35,300 nucleotides of DNA from Levilactobacillus koreensis JCM 16448 (GTDB lineage: Bacteria; Bacillota; Bacilli; Lactobacillales; Lactobacillaceae), in contig NZ_AZDP01000089.1 in the NCBI RefSeq assembly GCF_001435525.1, positions 1-35,300 on the forward strand. The letters are read 5' to 3'. Under the pieces are notes generated by a model. The model was not told the origin of the DNA. It ran no database searches and worked only from the letters and a program-made list of their open reading frames with translations. This document shows positions 12,003 to 19,747 of this stretch, one piece after another. Within the stretch, counting starts at the first letter, position 1, and each line of letters begins with the position of its first letter. Made by a program: the position numbers and the translations under genes.

Positions 12003-12033
12003 GCGAGGGCCGTCACAACCGGCTCTCGCTTTT
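12003..12033 (+). terminator. Terminator hairpin, + strand
   Basis: GCGAGGGCCG at 12003-12012, loop TCACAAC, CGGCTCTCGC at 12020-12029, then TTTT. The stem is 10 bp with one G.T wobble. It could end transcription of the array/small ORF, or act as an attenuator ahead of the HTH gene at 12065. Confidence 0.5.
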
Positions 12034-12041
12034 ATGTATAC

Positions 12042-12070
12042 ATTATAGCATGGGGGTTGATAGCGTGCAA
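12042..12070 (-). promoter_or_regulatory. Strong - strand promoter overlapping HTH start
   Basis: On the - strand, TTGCAC (12070-12065) and consensus TATAAT (12047-12042) are 17 nt apart. The -35 box coincides with the GTG start codon of the HTH gene, and a perfect palindrome ATGTATACAT (12033-12042) sits just downstream. This arrangement would let the HTH protein control the divergent transcript. Confidence 0.5.
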
Positions 12071-12271
12071 CGAGTTGAGTTAGCCAGAGAGATACAGGAG
12101 TTATTAGGGCGTAAGGAACTTACAGATTATGCCATAGGTAAGGGCGCCGGCGTTGATATTGAGAGCGTTAGGAAGTTACGCAAGGGTAAGAGTTCGGTTG
12201 GACGCTTGCAGTTAGATACGGTGCAGAAGCTGCTAGACTATAAGGTGCGATTAGATGAGTGTACTAAGTGA
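12065..12271 (+). CDS. Small helix-turn-helix DNA-binding protein
   Basis: Product of 68 residues from GTG 12065, preceded 8 nt upstream by GGGGG; an ATG at 12050 would give 73 residues but has no ribosome binding site. The sequence ELTDYAIGKGAGVDIESVRKL followed by RKGKSSVGRLQLDTVQKLLDY fits an XRE/Cro-like helix-turn-helix fold (helices 2-3 at about residues 18-38). It is small enough to be a phage-type repressor or autoregulator. It lies between the CRISPR array and two relic repeats, so it is probably foreign to the locus. Likely targets are its own promoter region, including the palindrome at 12033-12042. Confidence 0.6.
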   Translation: MQRVELAREIQELLGRKELTDYAIGKGAGVDIESVRKLRKGKSSVGRLQLDTVQKLLDYKVRLDECTK

Positions 12272-12295
12272 GTTGACGGGGATTGATTTCGATAA

Positions 12296-12323
12296 GTGTT
12301 TCCCGTGTATACGAGGGAAGTTT
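12296..12323 (+). repeat. Degenerate CRISPR repeat (relic 1)
   Basis: The first 22 nt (starting GTGTTTCCCGTG) match the array repeat at 19 of 22 positions by eye, including GTGTATACG; the 3' end (AAGTTTCC) has drifted. It lies 536 bp past the end of the last perfect repeat, in the same orientation. Confidence 0.7.
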
Positions 12324-12359
12324 CCCTTCGCTGACCTATTCAATCAGCTCTAAAAGTAA

Positions 12360-12387
12360 GTGTTCCCCACAGGTATGGGGTGATAAA
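12360..12387 (+). repeat. Degenerate CRISPR repeat (relic 2)
   Basis: GTGTTCCCC, then ACAGGTAT, then GGGGTGATAAA. The loop differs from the array repeat but the stem is kept as CCCCA/TGGGG, and the GTGAT-like handle is partly kept. It starts 64 bp after relic 1, close to the 61-bp array period, so both are likely remains of old array units. Confidence 0.65.
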
Positions 12388-12412
12388 TTCATTTCAATTT
12401 TCTCAGTGTCCA

Positions 12413-12451
12413 AGTAGTGTACGCCAAAGCTCTGACAGACACTACTTTTTT
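12413..12451 (+). terminator. Terminator or attenuator upstream of kup
   Basis: AGTAGTGT (12413-12420) pairs perfectly with ACACTACT (12439-12446), followed by a T-rich tail TTTTTTCGTTTT. A second, exclusive pairing is possible: AGTGTC (12405-12410) with GACACT (12438-12443). It ends the CRISPR region and may also be an attenuator in the kup leader. Confidence 0.55.
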
Positions 12452-12564
12452 CGTTTTACCCGCTAATTCGGTTAGTGACTTACTCAATCGCGGGTGGTTG
12501 GTTGGGGTTTTGGCGTGAAATGCCTATGATGGTCTCCAGTAGTATGAGATGGGAGGTCAGACTC

Positions 12565-14559
12565 ATGAGAACCACGACGCGGGCATTGTCTGGTGTGGGG
12601 ATGTTGATCACACTGGGAATCGTGTACGGGGACATTGGGACGTCACCACTGTATGTAATGAACGCCATTATTGATCAAACGGGGCGGCAAGCGGTCGCGG
12701 CAACACCGATTATGTTGGGCAGCATCTCACTGATTTTCTGGACGCTGATGCTGATTACGACGGTGAAATATATTCTGTTGGCGATGCGTGCCGACAACCG
12801 TAACGAGGGCGGAATCTTTGCCCTATATGCGTTGGTTCGGCCTCACGCCAACTGGCTGATTGTGCCCGCATTGATTGGTGGGGCGGCGTTACTTGCTGAC
12901 GGGACGCTGACTCCGGCCGTGACGGTGACTTCGGCGATTGAGGGGTTAAAGGGCCAAACTTTAGGCTCCGTTCACTTTAGTAGCGCCCAGGGGTGGGTCC
13001 TACTGGTCGTCACTGGCATTCTCCTTGGTCTCTTCTTAATTCAACGGTTTGGCACGGAGCGCGTTGGTCGGTCGTTTGGGCCGCTAATGTTGCTATGGTT
13101 TGGCTTCATTGGACTCGTGGGCCTCATTAATTTAGTCCGGGTGCCCACCATGTTACGGGCATTATCGCCGGTCTACGCGGTACAGTTTCTCTTTAGTCCC
13201 GTCAATCATCAGGGCATCTTTATCTTAGGTAGCATCTTTTTGGCAACGACCGGGGCTGAGGCCTTGTACTCGGACATGGGGCAGGTCGGGCGGCCCAACA
13301 TCTATGGCACGTGGCCGTTCGTTTACGCCATGCTGATGCTCAGCTATCTGGGCCAAGGTGCCTGGGTGGTCCGGCACAGCACGCAGCTGGCAGCCACGCA
13401 TCCGGTGAATCCTTTCTACGCGATGGTCCCGGCGAGCTGGCAGTGGTTTGCCATCCTGATTGCCACGATTGCCGCCATCATTGCCTCGCAGGCCTTGATT
13501 ACCGGGTCGTACACGCTGGTCCATGAAGCAATTGGTCTGAAATTGTTGCCGCGGCTACGTATCAAATTCCCCGGTAACGTCAAGAGTCAGCTCTACATCA
13601 CGACCGTGAATTGGTTGTTGTGCGTGGTGACGCTGAGCATCGTCTGGTACTTTCGAACATCGAGCAACATGGAGGCGGCTTACGGCCTGGCAATTACCGT
13701 GACCATGCTGATGACGACGCTACTGTTACATGCCTTTCTGGTTCAGCGCCACCATCAACGTTTGGCCTGGCTCTACGTCATCAGTTTTGGCTTGTTGGAG
13801 AGTCTGTTCTTGCTGGCCAGTTTGGCAAAATTTGTTCATGGCGGGTACGTCACTCTGCTGATCACGCTGATTATTTTGACCATCATGGTCTTCTGGTACG
13901 CGGGCAACCGTCGGCGAGACGCGCATCTGGAGGCAACGGAGGATGTGTCACTGCTGGACTTTGTGCCGCAGTTGGAACAGTTAAGCGATGATGATCAGGT
14001 GCCGACGTTTGCGACGAATCTGGTCTACATCACGCCGGTCTCCAGCAGTTATCGCATCAAGCGGGCAGTCATCTATTCCATTTTGGACCAGCAGCCGAAA
14101 CGCGCGCGGGTCTACTGGTTTGTCACGGTCAACGAGACGGATACGCCCAACGAGTGCGCCTACACGGTGAATTCGCTGGGGACTCGTAACGTGATGGACG
14201 TGCAGCTCTACCTGGGATTCAAGAAGCCACAGCGACTGAACGTTTACTTGCGACAGATCGTCAATGACCTGTTAAATGAAGGCGTACTGGGCGATCAGAC
14301 ACCGCGTTACTCCAGCATTCCCTTCCGGCGGGTCGGTAATTTTAAATTCGTCATGCTCAATCAACAGTTCCAAGACCTCGGTGTGCAGGGCGACTTGCCG
14401 CCGTTGGACCGTCTGTTGATTGGCGGACGCCTCTTGCTACAACGAATCACGTTGTCACCGCAACGCTGGTATGGCCTGGAATTCAGCGACGTGGTCGAGG
14501 AAAAGGTGCCGCTGTTCATCGGGCAACAACCGGACCGAACGTTGCGCCGGCAGCGATGA
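12565..14559 (+). CDS. kup: Potassium uptake protein Kup
   Basis: K+ transporter of the KUP/HAK/KT family in the cytoplasmic membrane. The N-terminal signature [14 protein letters not shown] begins about 20 residues in, and about 12 hydrophobic segments follow in the first ~450 residues. The hydrophilic C-terminal third (from about residue 480) is typical of Kup. I choose ATG 12565 because GGGAGG at 12551-12556 sits 8 nt upstream and gives 664 residues, the usual length; the frame is open back to 12475. It stands alone between two terminators. No c-di-AMP riboswitch could be recognised upstream, but a possible attenuator is present at 12413-12451. Confidence 0.95.
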   Translation: MRTTTRALSGVGMLITLGIVYGDIGTSPLYVMNAIIDQTGRQAVAATPIMLGSISLIFWTLMLITTVKYILLAMRADNRNEGGIFALYALVRPHANWLIVPALIGGAALLADGTLTPAVTVTSAIEGLKGQTLGSVHFSSAQGWVLLVVTGILLGLFLIQRFGTERVGRSFGPLMLLWFGFIGLVGLINLVRVPTMLRALSPVYAVQFLFSPVNHQGIFILGSIFLATTGAEALYSDMGQVGRPNIYGTWPFVYAMLMLSYLGQGAWVVRHSTQLAATHPVNPFYAMVPASWQWFAILIATIAAIIASQALITGSYTLVHEAIGLKLLPRLRIKFPGNVKSQLYITTVNWLLCVVTLSIVWYFRTSSNMEAAYGLAITVTMLMTTLLLHAFLVQRHHQRLAWLYVISFGLLESLFLLASLAKFVHGGYVTLLITLIILTIMVFWYAGNRRRDAHLEATEDVSLLDFVPQLEQLSDDDQVPTFATNLVYITPVSSSYRIKRAVIYSILDQQPKRARVYWFVTVNETDTPNECAYTVNSLGTRNVMDVQLYLGFKKPQRLNVYLRQIVNDLLNEGVLGDQTPRYSSIPFRRVGNFKFVMLNQQFQDLGVQGDLPPLDRLLIGGRLLLQRITLSPQRWYGLEFSDVVEEKVPLFIGQQPDRTLRRQR

Positions 14560-14580
14560 AAAGTTTAGTGATTTAAAAAT

Positions 14581-14629
14581 AGCCCAGCTCCACCACAATC
14601 ATTTAAAGCGATTGTGGTGGAGCTGGGCT
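14581..14629. terminator. Bidirectional terminator after kup
   Basis: A perfect 20-bp inverted repeat (arms 14581-14600 and 14610-14629, loop ATTTAAAGC). The T-run is good on the - strand (ATTTTTAAA after the stem) and poor on the + strand. It separates kup from the convergent regulator pseudogene. Confidence 0.8.
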
Positions 14630-14650
14630 TGTATTGTGTTGTATTTGTTG

Positions 14651-15276
14651 CTAACTGCTTCTGCCAACAGGTCGGAAGAAAAGCAAAATTTCAAGGCTAA
14701 ACGAGATTAAAATGATTAGCAATAGGCGGCCCATAACAAACCCAACTAGAAAGTGTAATTCGGCTTGACTCAAGTAGTTCAAAAAGCTTGAATCTATCAC
14801 ATTGAGGGCGATATGTCCTATCAAAATAAGCATAAAAGCAATGACAGCTTTGATGGTATATGGCATTTTTCGGAATCGTTTCCAGTCTGAAAAATGAGTT
14901 AAATAAACGATGGTGTTGTTAACAACAAGAATGGAATAAGGGGCGAATGGAGGCCGGCTGGTCGAAAAAATTTGATGTAACTGAGCAACCATAGCATCAG
15001 ATTTAGATAGTAACTTCCAATCAGAATTTTATGATTAGCGGTCTGAGCATGATCCTGTTCACGGTAGTATGCCAGCAATCTATCGTTTCGTAAGAGGTCA
15101 TCGAGTGAGATGTCGTAAATGTCACTAAGCTTAACGATACTGGCGGTATCCGGGTAACTGTGCCCGTTTTCCCAACCAGATACCGTCTTGCGCGACACAT
15201 TCAGTTGGTCGGCCACTTGTTTTTGAGTGAGTTTGGCAGTGGCCCGACAAAATTTTAGCTTTTCAGATAAATCCAT
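14651..15276 (-). pseudogene. XRE-family regulator with membrane domain, frameshifted
   Basis: From ATG 15276 the N-terminus is a clear XRE helix-turn-helix (KLTQKQVADQLNVSRKTVSG, then WENGHSYPDTASIVKLSDIY). A first membrane segment follows, but this frame stops at 14899. The rest of a matching protein, with three more hydrophobic segments up to a stop at 14651, continues in the -1 frame. A run of six A on the + strand (14965-14970) lies inside the overlap of the two frames. One extra base there would join them into one protein of about 208 residues: an HTH plus four membrane segments, as in a known class of membrane-linked XRE regulators. It may be a true pseudogene, a phase-variable gene or a sequencing error. 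Confidence 0.65.
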
Positions 15277-15436
15277 GTCGTTAACTCACCCCCCGTTTCT
15301 TTTCTTAGTGTACCCTACAAATCGGTATTTTACAGTAGTGGTATCGGTAATTTTACCCGTAATCAATAAAAAAAGTCGGGATACTCTCACGAAGGCAATG
15401 AGGGTACGCCAACCGATATAGAATCATACTCAATTC

Positions 15437-15619
15437 TTACTTGTCAGAGGCTTTTTTCGCTAGCTTCAGATTATAAATGAACACGCCTGTGAGTAGAATC
15501 ACACCAATGACGCCCATCACTTGATTAACGCTAAAAAGTGGTGAGTCAAATATAGCAAAAATCCCCATAGTAATTAAGAATCCTAGAATAACAAGCCTCG
15601 GTACTGACCCTTCATCCAT
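15437..15619 (-). CDS. Small membrane protein, 60 aa
   Basis: The start at 15619 (MDEGSVPRLVILGF) is preferred over 15646 because AGGAGGAG lies about 8 nt upstream. The product has two predicted membrane helices (LVILGFLITMGIFAIF and VMGVIGVILLTGVFIYNL) and ends in a lysine-rich tail KLAKKASDK. No recognised family. It lies upstream of the membrane-linked XRE gene on the same strand, and could be its partner, but nothing else supports that. Confidence 0.65.
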   Translation of the reverse strand: MDEGSVPRLVILGFLITMGIFAIFDSPLFSVNQVMGVIGVILLTGVFIYNLKLAKKASDK

Positions 15620-16164
15620 GATAAATCTCCTCCTAAAAAGCTTCAAAATCTACGGCACTAAGTTCTAAGTGTTATCTGAACGGTCTATGGAAAAATTGTT
15701 AAGCATTTCTCCCGCAACAAATGACCGTCAAGCAGCTCTAAGCCGCTGCGTAAATGCCTCCTTCTTTAATTATACAATGGTTAGGTAAAATCTTAAATCT
15801 TCACTTTGAAGACATGAAGAATTCGTTGATATGTCAGCCTTTTGGCGGCCTGATTTTTAGGCAGCTGGGAGGGAAATTAATCGGTTTTCAAACGGAACTA
15901 GAATACCTCCTATTGGAAGATACCTTGTAATAAAGTAAAAGTAGATGTCTAGTACTAAAGATTGAAGGTTTCAAAGTACCAACCATGCCTATTCTGGCAA
16001 CAACAGTGGGACTAAAATTAGGCAACCTAGTGGATCCTTCGCCTTATCGGCTTACATAGTGTTTTTAGACAACGAGGTTACTGACTGTAGCAATCGTTAT
16101 AGATTGGAACGAAAGCGCTAAGTCTCCAGATTTTCCGACTGTTGTCGTGATAAAGCACCGTCAG
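15620..16164. other. Gene-poor intergenic region
   Basis: No supportable gene. On the - strand a TATAAT at 15774-15769 with a weak TTTAAG 17 nt upstream may be the promoter for the small membrane protein, leaving a 5' leader of about 140 nt with a short GCAGC/GCTGC hairpin. The remainder is unassigned, AT-rich and possibly decayed DNA. Confidence 0.4.
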
Positions 16165-16349
16165 AGCCGGAGGAGGACAGGGATGCAGCCAGCTGTGGTA
16201 ATATTGTGAGCTGGCCAGAGGCTAGCTCACAATATGGGCGACTTTGAAGACACGCGTTCTTCGTGGCTTCAAATCGAGTCGGAGGACCGTTTCCCAGTCC
16301 GGAGCGTCCCCACAGCAGGCGGAATCCCTGGCAGCCGGAGTGCGGCCAA
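16165..16349 (+). repeat. Structured dispersed repeat, copy A
   Basis: Starts AGCCGGAGGAGG and ends CAGCCGGAGTGCGGCCA. Internal features in order: CAGGGAT near the 5' end that can pair with ATCCCTG near the 3' end; a perfect 12-bp stem ATATTGTGAGCT/AGCTCACAATAT (16201-16212 and 16224-16235); a hairpin TTTGAAG ... CTTCAAA (16243-16273) with inner CGCG/CGTG; and GGAC ... GTCC near 16283-16301. It is nearly the same as the copy at 35115. No believable ORF. It lies between the small membrane gene and the 3' end of the permease gene. Confidence 0.85.
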
Positions 16350-16448
16350 TTTATATTAATCATGACGGTATGAACTCTTACCAATACTGGAACGAGACAG
16401 GTGCGCCATCTTTCAACCTTTTAGTATGGAAAACCATTAAGACAGCAA

Positions 16449-16480
16449 AAGAGGAAACCCAAAACTTCAGGTTTCCTCTT
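16449..16480 (-). terminator. Terminator of dipeptidase-permease operon
   Basis: A perfect 11-bp inverted repeat (AAGAGGAAACC/GGTTTCCTCTT, 10-nt loop) lies 30 bp past the permease stop, with a short T-run on the - strand. Confidence 0.75.
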
Positions 16481-16510
16481 AATCTTTAAACGGCTAATCC
16501 AATCACCAAA

Positions 16511-18019
16511 TTAATCTTCGTTAGAAGCGGCTTCTTCATCCGAACGCTTTTGCGCGTTGTGGTAGAAGATCCAAGCAACGGCACCGAAGAAGATTGGCCC
16601 GATGATCGTCCAGAAGGCGGTCATGTAGTCGTGATCCATGATTGGTTGGAGGCAGGTGAAGCCGATCCCACCGACCAAGATGACCAAGACCACCGTCACA
16701 ACAGTGTTAGTGAAGGCCCGGTTCTTGTAAACGACAAATGGCCGTTCCAGGTCTTGCCGACGCTTGAAGAATGGGAAAGCCCCAATCAAGAACAGGTAAG
16801 GGAATGACGTTGACACGTTCCCCATGTCGGTCAAAATCAGGTAGAATTCGTTGGCTGCGGAGCCCCCGAAGGCGACCAAGAAGATGAAGACAGCGACCAC
16901 GATGGCCTGAAGCCACATGGAGTACGCTGGCATGCCGACCTTGTTTAACTTGGTCATCTTCTTGGGCCACAATTTTGGTGAAGATCCTATGATGAAGGAC
17001 TTCAGGGGTGAGTAGACCAAGACGAAGAAGGAGCCCAGGTAAGCCATGAACATGCTCAACCCAGTCAGCCGCGCCAACCAGTGACCAATCGTGGCGGAGG
17101 TGACGGCACTTAAGCCCATGGCCTTCCCCAAGACGAGTCCCAAGTTGTTCATCAGAACGTAGGTAATGTTCCCCAAGTTAACTTGGCTCTTACCTAAGAC
17201 ACTGCTCCAGTTGGTGCTGATCCCCCAGAGGAAGATCGACAGGGAGTACATGATGGTGATGGCAATCGTTGAAATGATCAGGCCCTTAGGGAAAGTCTTT
17301 TCGGGTTTGTCCATACTATCCGTGATTCCACCCATGGATTCCATGCCGGCGTAAGCGAAGACCGCGTACGTCACGAAGGACATAAGGGCCATTGGCGAGG
17401 AGAATTGCGGGTTCGGTGAGGAGATGAAGCTGTGAATCCCGTTGATGGGTTCTGCCAATTGGCCGTGATTTAAAATGACGATGACGATGCTGGCCACGAA
17501 GAAGAGGGCGGTCAGGAACATCACGAAGATCCCACCCAATGAGGAGATCTTAGCGATGGAGTTCACCCCACGCGTTGCGAAGAACGTCACGGTCAAGATC
17601 CAAACGATCCCGAGGAGGCCGACCGTTTGCGTTGAGCTCAGACCGAGGATCGACCAGGTTTGCGTTTGGTCACTCCCGGAGATTAACGTGGAAAGTGGGA
17701 TCCAAACCTTCGTCGAGGTCGATAGCATCCAAATGATCCAGGATGACAGCCAGATGAAGGTCCCAATGAAGGCCCATTTTTCACCGATCGAACCGGCTAA
17801 CCAGGAGTAAATACCCCCCTTAGCCTCTTTGAATGCCGACCCATATTCCGCTAGCATCATGGCGCTAGGTAAGAAGAACAGTAAGGCGGCGAGAACGTAC
17901 CAAATGATACTTGCGTAACCCATTTGGTCATAAGCGACTGTCGTGTTAGCGAAGCCGTAAATGGCCGTAAAGATCATCAAGATTAAATTGGATAATTTAA
18001 TCTTTTTCTGGTTTTCCAT
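16511..18019 (-). CDS. YjeM-type amino acid/GABA-glutamate family permease
   Basis: Amino acid permease of the APC superfamily, about 502 residues with 12 or more hydrophobic segments. The N-terminus KIKLSNLILMIFTAIYGFAN and the EAKGGIYSWLAG segment (about residues 70-80) fit the glutamate/GABA-type branch often named YjeM. The substrate cannot be told. The start MENQKK at 18019 is preferred because GGGAG lies 9 nt upstream; ATG 18034 has no ribosome binding site. It is the second gene of an operon: the dipeptidase stop is 42 nt upstream. Release of amino acids from dipeptides next to an amino acid transporter makes functional sense. Confidence 0.88.
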   Translation of the reverse strand: MENQKKIKLSNLILMIFTAIYGFANTTVAYDQMGYASIIWYVLAALLFFLPSAMMLAEYGSAFKEAKGGIYSWLAGSIGEKWAFIGTFIWLSSWIIWMLSTSTKVWIPLSTLISGSDQTQTWSILGLSSTQTVGLLGIVWILTVTFFATRGVNSIAKISSLGGIFVMFLTALFFVASIVIVILNHGQLAEPINGIHSFISSPNPQFSSPMALMSFVTYAVFAYAGMESMGGITDSMDKPEKTFPKGLIISTIAITIMYSLSIFLWGISTNWSSVLGKSQVNLGNITYVLMNNLGLVLGKAMGLSAVTSATIGHWLARLTGLSMFMAYLGSFFVLVYSPLKSFIIGSSPKLWPKKMTKLNKVGMPAYSMWLQAIVVAVFIFLVAFGGSAANEFYLILTDMGNVSTSFPYLFLIGAFPFFKRRQDLERPFVVYKNRAFTNTVVTVVLVILVGGIGFTCLQPIMDHDYMTAFWTIIGPIFFGAVAWIFYHNAQKRSDEEAASNED

Positions 18020-18061
18020 TGTTTTATCTCCCATTTATTGGTGAAGCAAGTTCACCGTTGA

Positions 18062-19477
18062 TTATAAATTGAGGTCTTGTTGATAGTTCAAAGGCCCTAG
18101 ATCGGTGGCCTGAGTAATCAAGGTCGCCGCTAACTCCCGGTAGCGCCGAATTCCCAATGCGGCGTTCGCGGTTGCTTGTTGCGTTAAATAATGGCTAAGT
18201 TCTGGACCGGTCAGTTGTGAGGCGACCGCATCCGTGTGCTGGACGGCCTGTTTAAAGGCAATCCGCAAGTCCTTTTGTACGGCACTGACGGTTGGCCAAG
18301 CCTCGTGGTAGTGGGCGTCTAACAGCACACTGATGAGCTTGTAGACCCAGTAGGCCGATTCGGCATCGTAAGTCGCTGCGCCCAGGTGATAGGCGGCAGG
18401 TGTCTCGTCGATGCCGGCGTAGAAGGGCACGTAGACGCTTTGCGCGGCCACGCCCATCGCCAGCCACTGAATGCCAGCTAAAGCGGGTTCCATGTTCGGT
18501 CGTAGCTGTAAGACGTGTGATTCCTGCGTCTTGGCCAGACTGATTGGCCGGAAGCGGTGCTTTTGTTCAGCCGTTCCCGCACCCACGGGATCATAGGGCG
18601 TTTCCTCGTAGTGACTGCTCAAGAAGGCTTGCGCGTCATCCACGGCCAATAAATGATCGGCGTATTGGATGAAGGGCAGCGTGAAGGATTGCGGTTCCTG
18701 GTGGACAGCCGGGGTCAAAACGTGTTGCCCGTACCAGACCCGGGGGGTGTTGTAGTACAGATCGGATTGATCCTGTGTCCCGAAGATCTCACGCCAAATG
18801 AAGCGGTCACTGTGTGGATTCAAGTGATTTTTGGTCACGAAATCTTGCAGGTGGCGGGCAAACATGAAGTTGGTCGGATCGTTGAAGTCGATGGCTTGAA
18901 TGGCCATTTGATTGGCGATCACGGCATACCCGTTGTCCGGAATCCGTTGGGCGACCCAGTAGTGACCCGCACCCGTTTCCAGGTACCAGGCTTCCTGTTG
19001 ATCGGCAAAAAGAATTCCGTTAGACTCGCTGGTCCCGTACAGCTCGACAAGTTGGCCGAGCCGGGCGACCCCTTCACGTGCGGTCTTGACGTAGGGTAAA
19101 ACGACGGTGACCATTGCTTCTTCACCGATACCGTCCTTGACTAAGGGATCGGCACCCAAAACCCGTTCATTAGAATAGGTACTTTCAGTCGCGCTCATGG
19201 CCACGCCATATTCGTTGATACCGTCTTCCTCAAAGAGACCATATTTATCGGTCCATTCGGGGGTTGCCGTGTATTTCGCAGCGTGGGTGGGCAAGGGCAT
19301 GGTGAAGCCATTGTCCGTGCTGACAAATTGTTGGGGGGTGGTAGCCGTTTTGGCGGGGTGAACGACGAAATGCTTAGGCCAAGCGGCTTTGGCGTCCTCG
19401 TTACGGCCAATGATGACCGACCCATCCATGGTAGCCTTGGCCCCAATTAAAATGCTAGTACAAGCGGAATAGTTCAT
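18062..19477 (-). CDS. pepD: C69 family dipeptidase (PepD-like)
   Basis: Cytoplasmic N-terminal-nucleophile dipeptidase of peptidase family C69, 471 residues, the usual length for lactobacillar PepD/PepDA. The start MNYSACTSILIGAKATMDGS puts the expected nucleophile at Cys6, which becomes N-terminal after self-processing. It continues with IGRNED and later GTSESNGILFADQQEAWYLE, all typical. AAGGAG sits about 8 nt before the ATG. A TG-extended -10 (TGCTAGAAT) on the - strand near 19526-19521 is a likely promoter. It leads an operon with the downstream permease. Confidence 0.93.
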   Translation of the reverse strand: MNYSACTSILIGAKATMDGSVIIGRNEDAKAAWPKHFVVHPAKTATTPQQFVSTDNGFTMPLPTHAAKYTATPEWTDKYGLFEEDGINEYGVAMSATESTYSNERVLGADPLVKDGIGEEAMVTVVLPYVKTAREGVARLGQLVELYGTSESNGILFADQQEAWYLETGAGHYWVAQRIPDNGYAVIANQMAIQAIDFNDPTNFMFARHLQDFVTKNHLNPHSDRFIWREIFGTQDQSDLYYNTPRVWYGQHVLTPAVHQEPQSFTLPFIQYADHLLAVDDAQAFLSSHYEETPYDPVGAGTAEQKHRFRPISLAKTQESHVLQLRPNMEPALAGIQWLAMGVAAQSVYVPFYAGIDETPAAYHLGAATYDAESAYWVYKLISVLLDAHYHEAWPTVSAVQKDLRIAFKQAVQHTDAVASQLTGPELSHYLTQQATANAALGIRRYRELAATLITQATDLGPLNYQQDLNL

Positions 19478-19747
19478 GGGAGCACTCCTTTCTCATTTTT
19501 TGAATAAAATTACAACCTCCATTCTAGCATGTTTGCTGGAACGCCGAGGTGATTTCAGGGCAACTTTAATTATTTTGTTTATTATTCTCATAAAAGTAAA
19601 TATTTATACATCATTATGCGAAAAATAGTGTATCCTTAGCTAACAAGGTCAAAGATAAAATGAACGCCAAGCGCGTGCTTCCGCTAGTCATCGGCCGGCT
19701 GATGTGGTTAAATGATGAAAGCGGATTATTCGAGAAAGAGGCGAAAA

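Larger units (their letters stand above)
11942..12035 (-). ncRNA. Candidate small RNA next to CRISPR array
   Basis: A near-consensus - strand promoter (TTGCAC, 17 nt, TATAAT at 12070-12042) would start transcription near 12035, and a hairpin plus T-run lies at 11972-11942, giving a transcript of about 94 nt. The - strand sequence can form a 10-pair hairpin with one A.C mismatch (GCGAGAGCCG / CGGCCCTCGC), a short CTCGC/GCGAG hairpin and the terminator stem. No open frame of note is carried. It could be an antisense RNA to the 5' region of the HTH gene and the 3' end of the 47-aa ORF. The hairpin pairs better on the + strand, so a + strand terminator explains part of the structure. Confidence 0.35.
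11760..12295. other. Phage-like insertion between array and relic repeats
   Basis: About 535 bp without repeats lie between the last perfect repeat and two decayed repeats. The first 33 nt look like one more spacer: they start with C and contain GAGGTGAT followed by an ATG, like a phage gene start. There is no repeat after them. The rest holds a possible 47-aa ORF, a terminator, a - strand promoter/terminator pair and a small HTH gene. I infer phage or mobile-element origin from the small, tightly packed genes; no sequence match is available. Confidence 0.45.

Noticed and set aside
12296-12387. A second functional CRISPR array
   Set aside because: Only two diverged repeats differing from each other; better read as relics.
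12475-12564. N-terminal extension of Kup
   Set aside because: Open frame without family similarity; the ATG at 12565 has a strong ribosome binding site and the canonical N-terminus.
13225-14170. Several open frames of 60-126 codons overlapping kup
   Set aside because: Other-frame shadows of a GC-rich membrane protein gene.
16118-16489. Open frames of 81-88 codons on both strands
   Set aside because: They fall on repeat copy A; the frame is not conserved in copies B or D and no ribosome binding site is seen.
18653-19099. 148-codon open frame opposite the dipeptidase gene
   Set aside because: Antisense shadow of pepD with no start signal or family resemblance.
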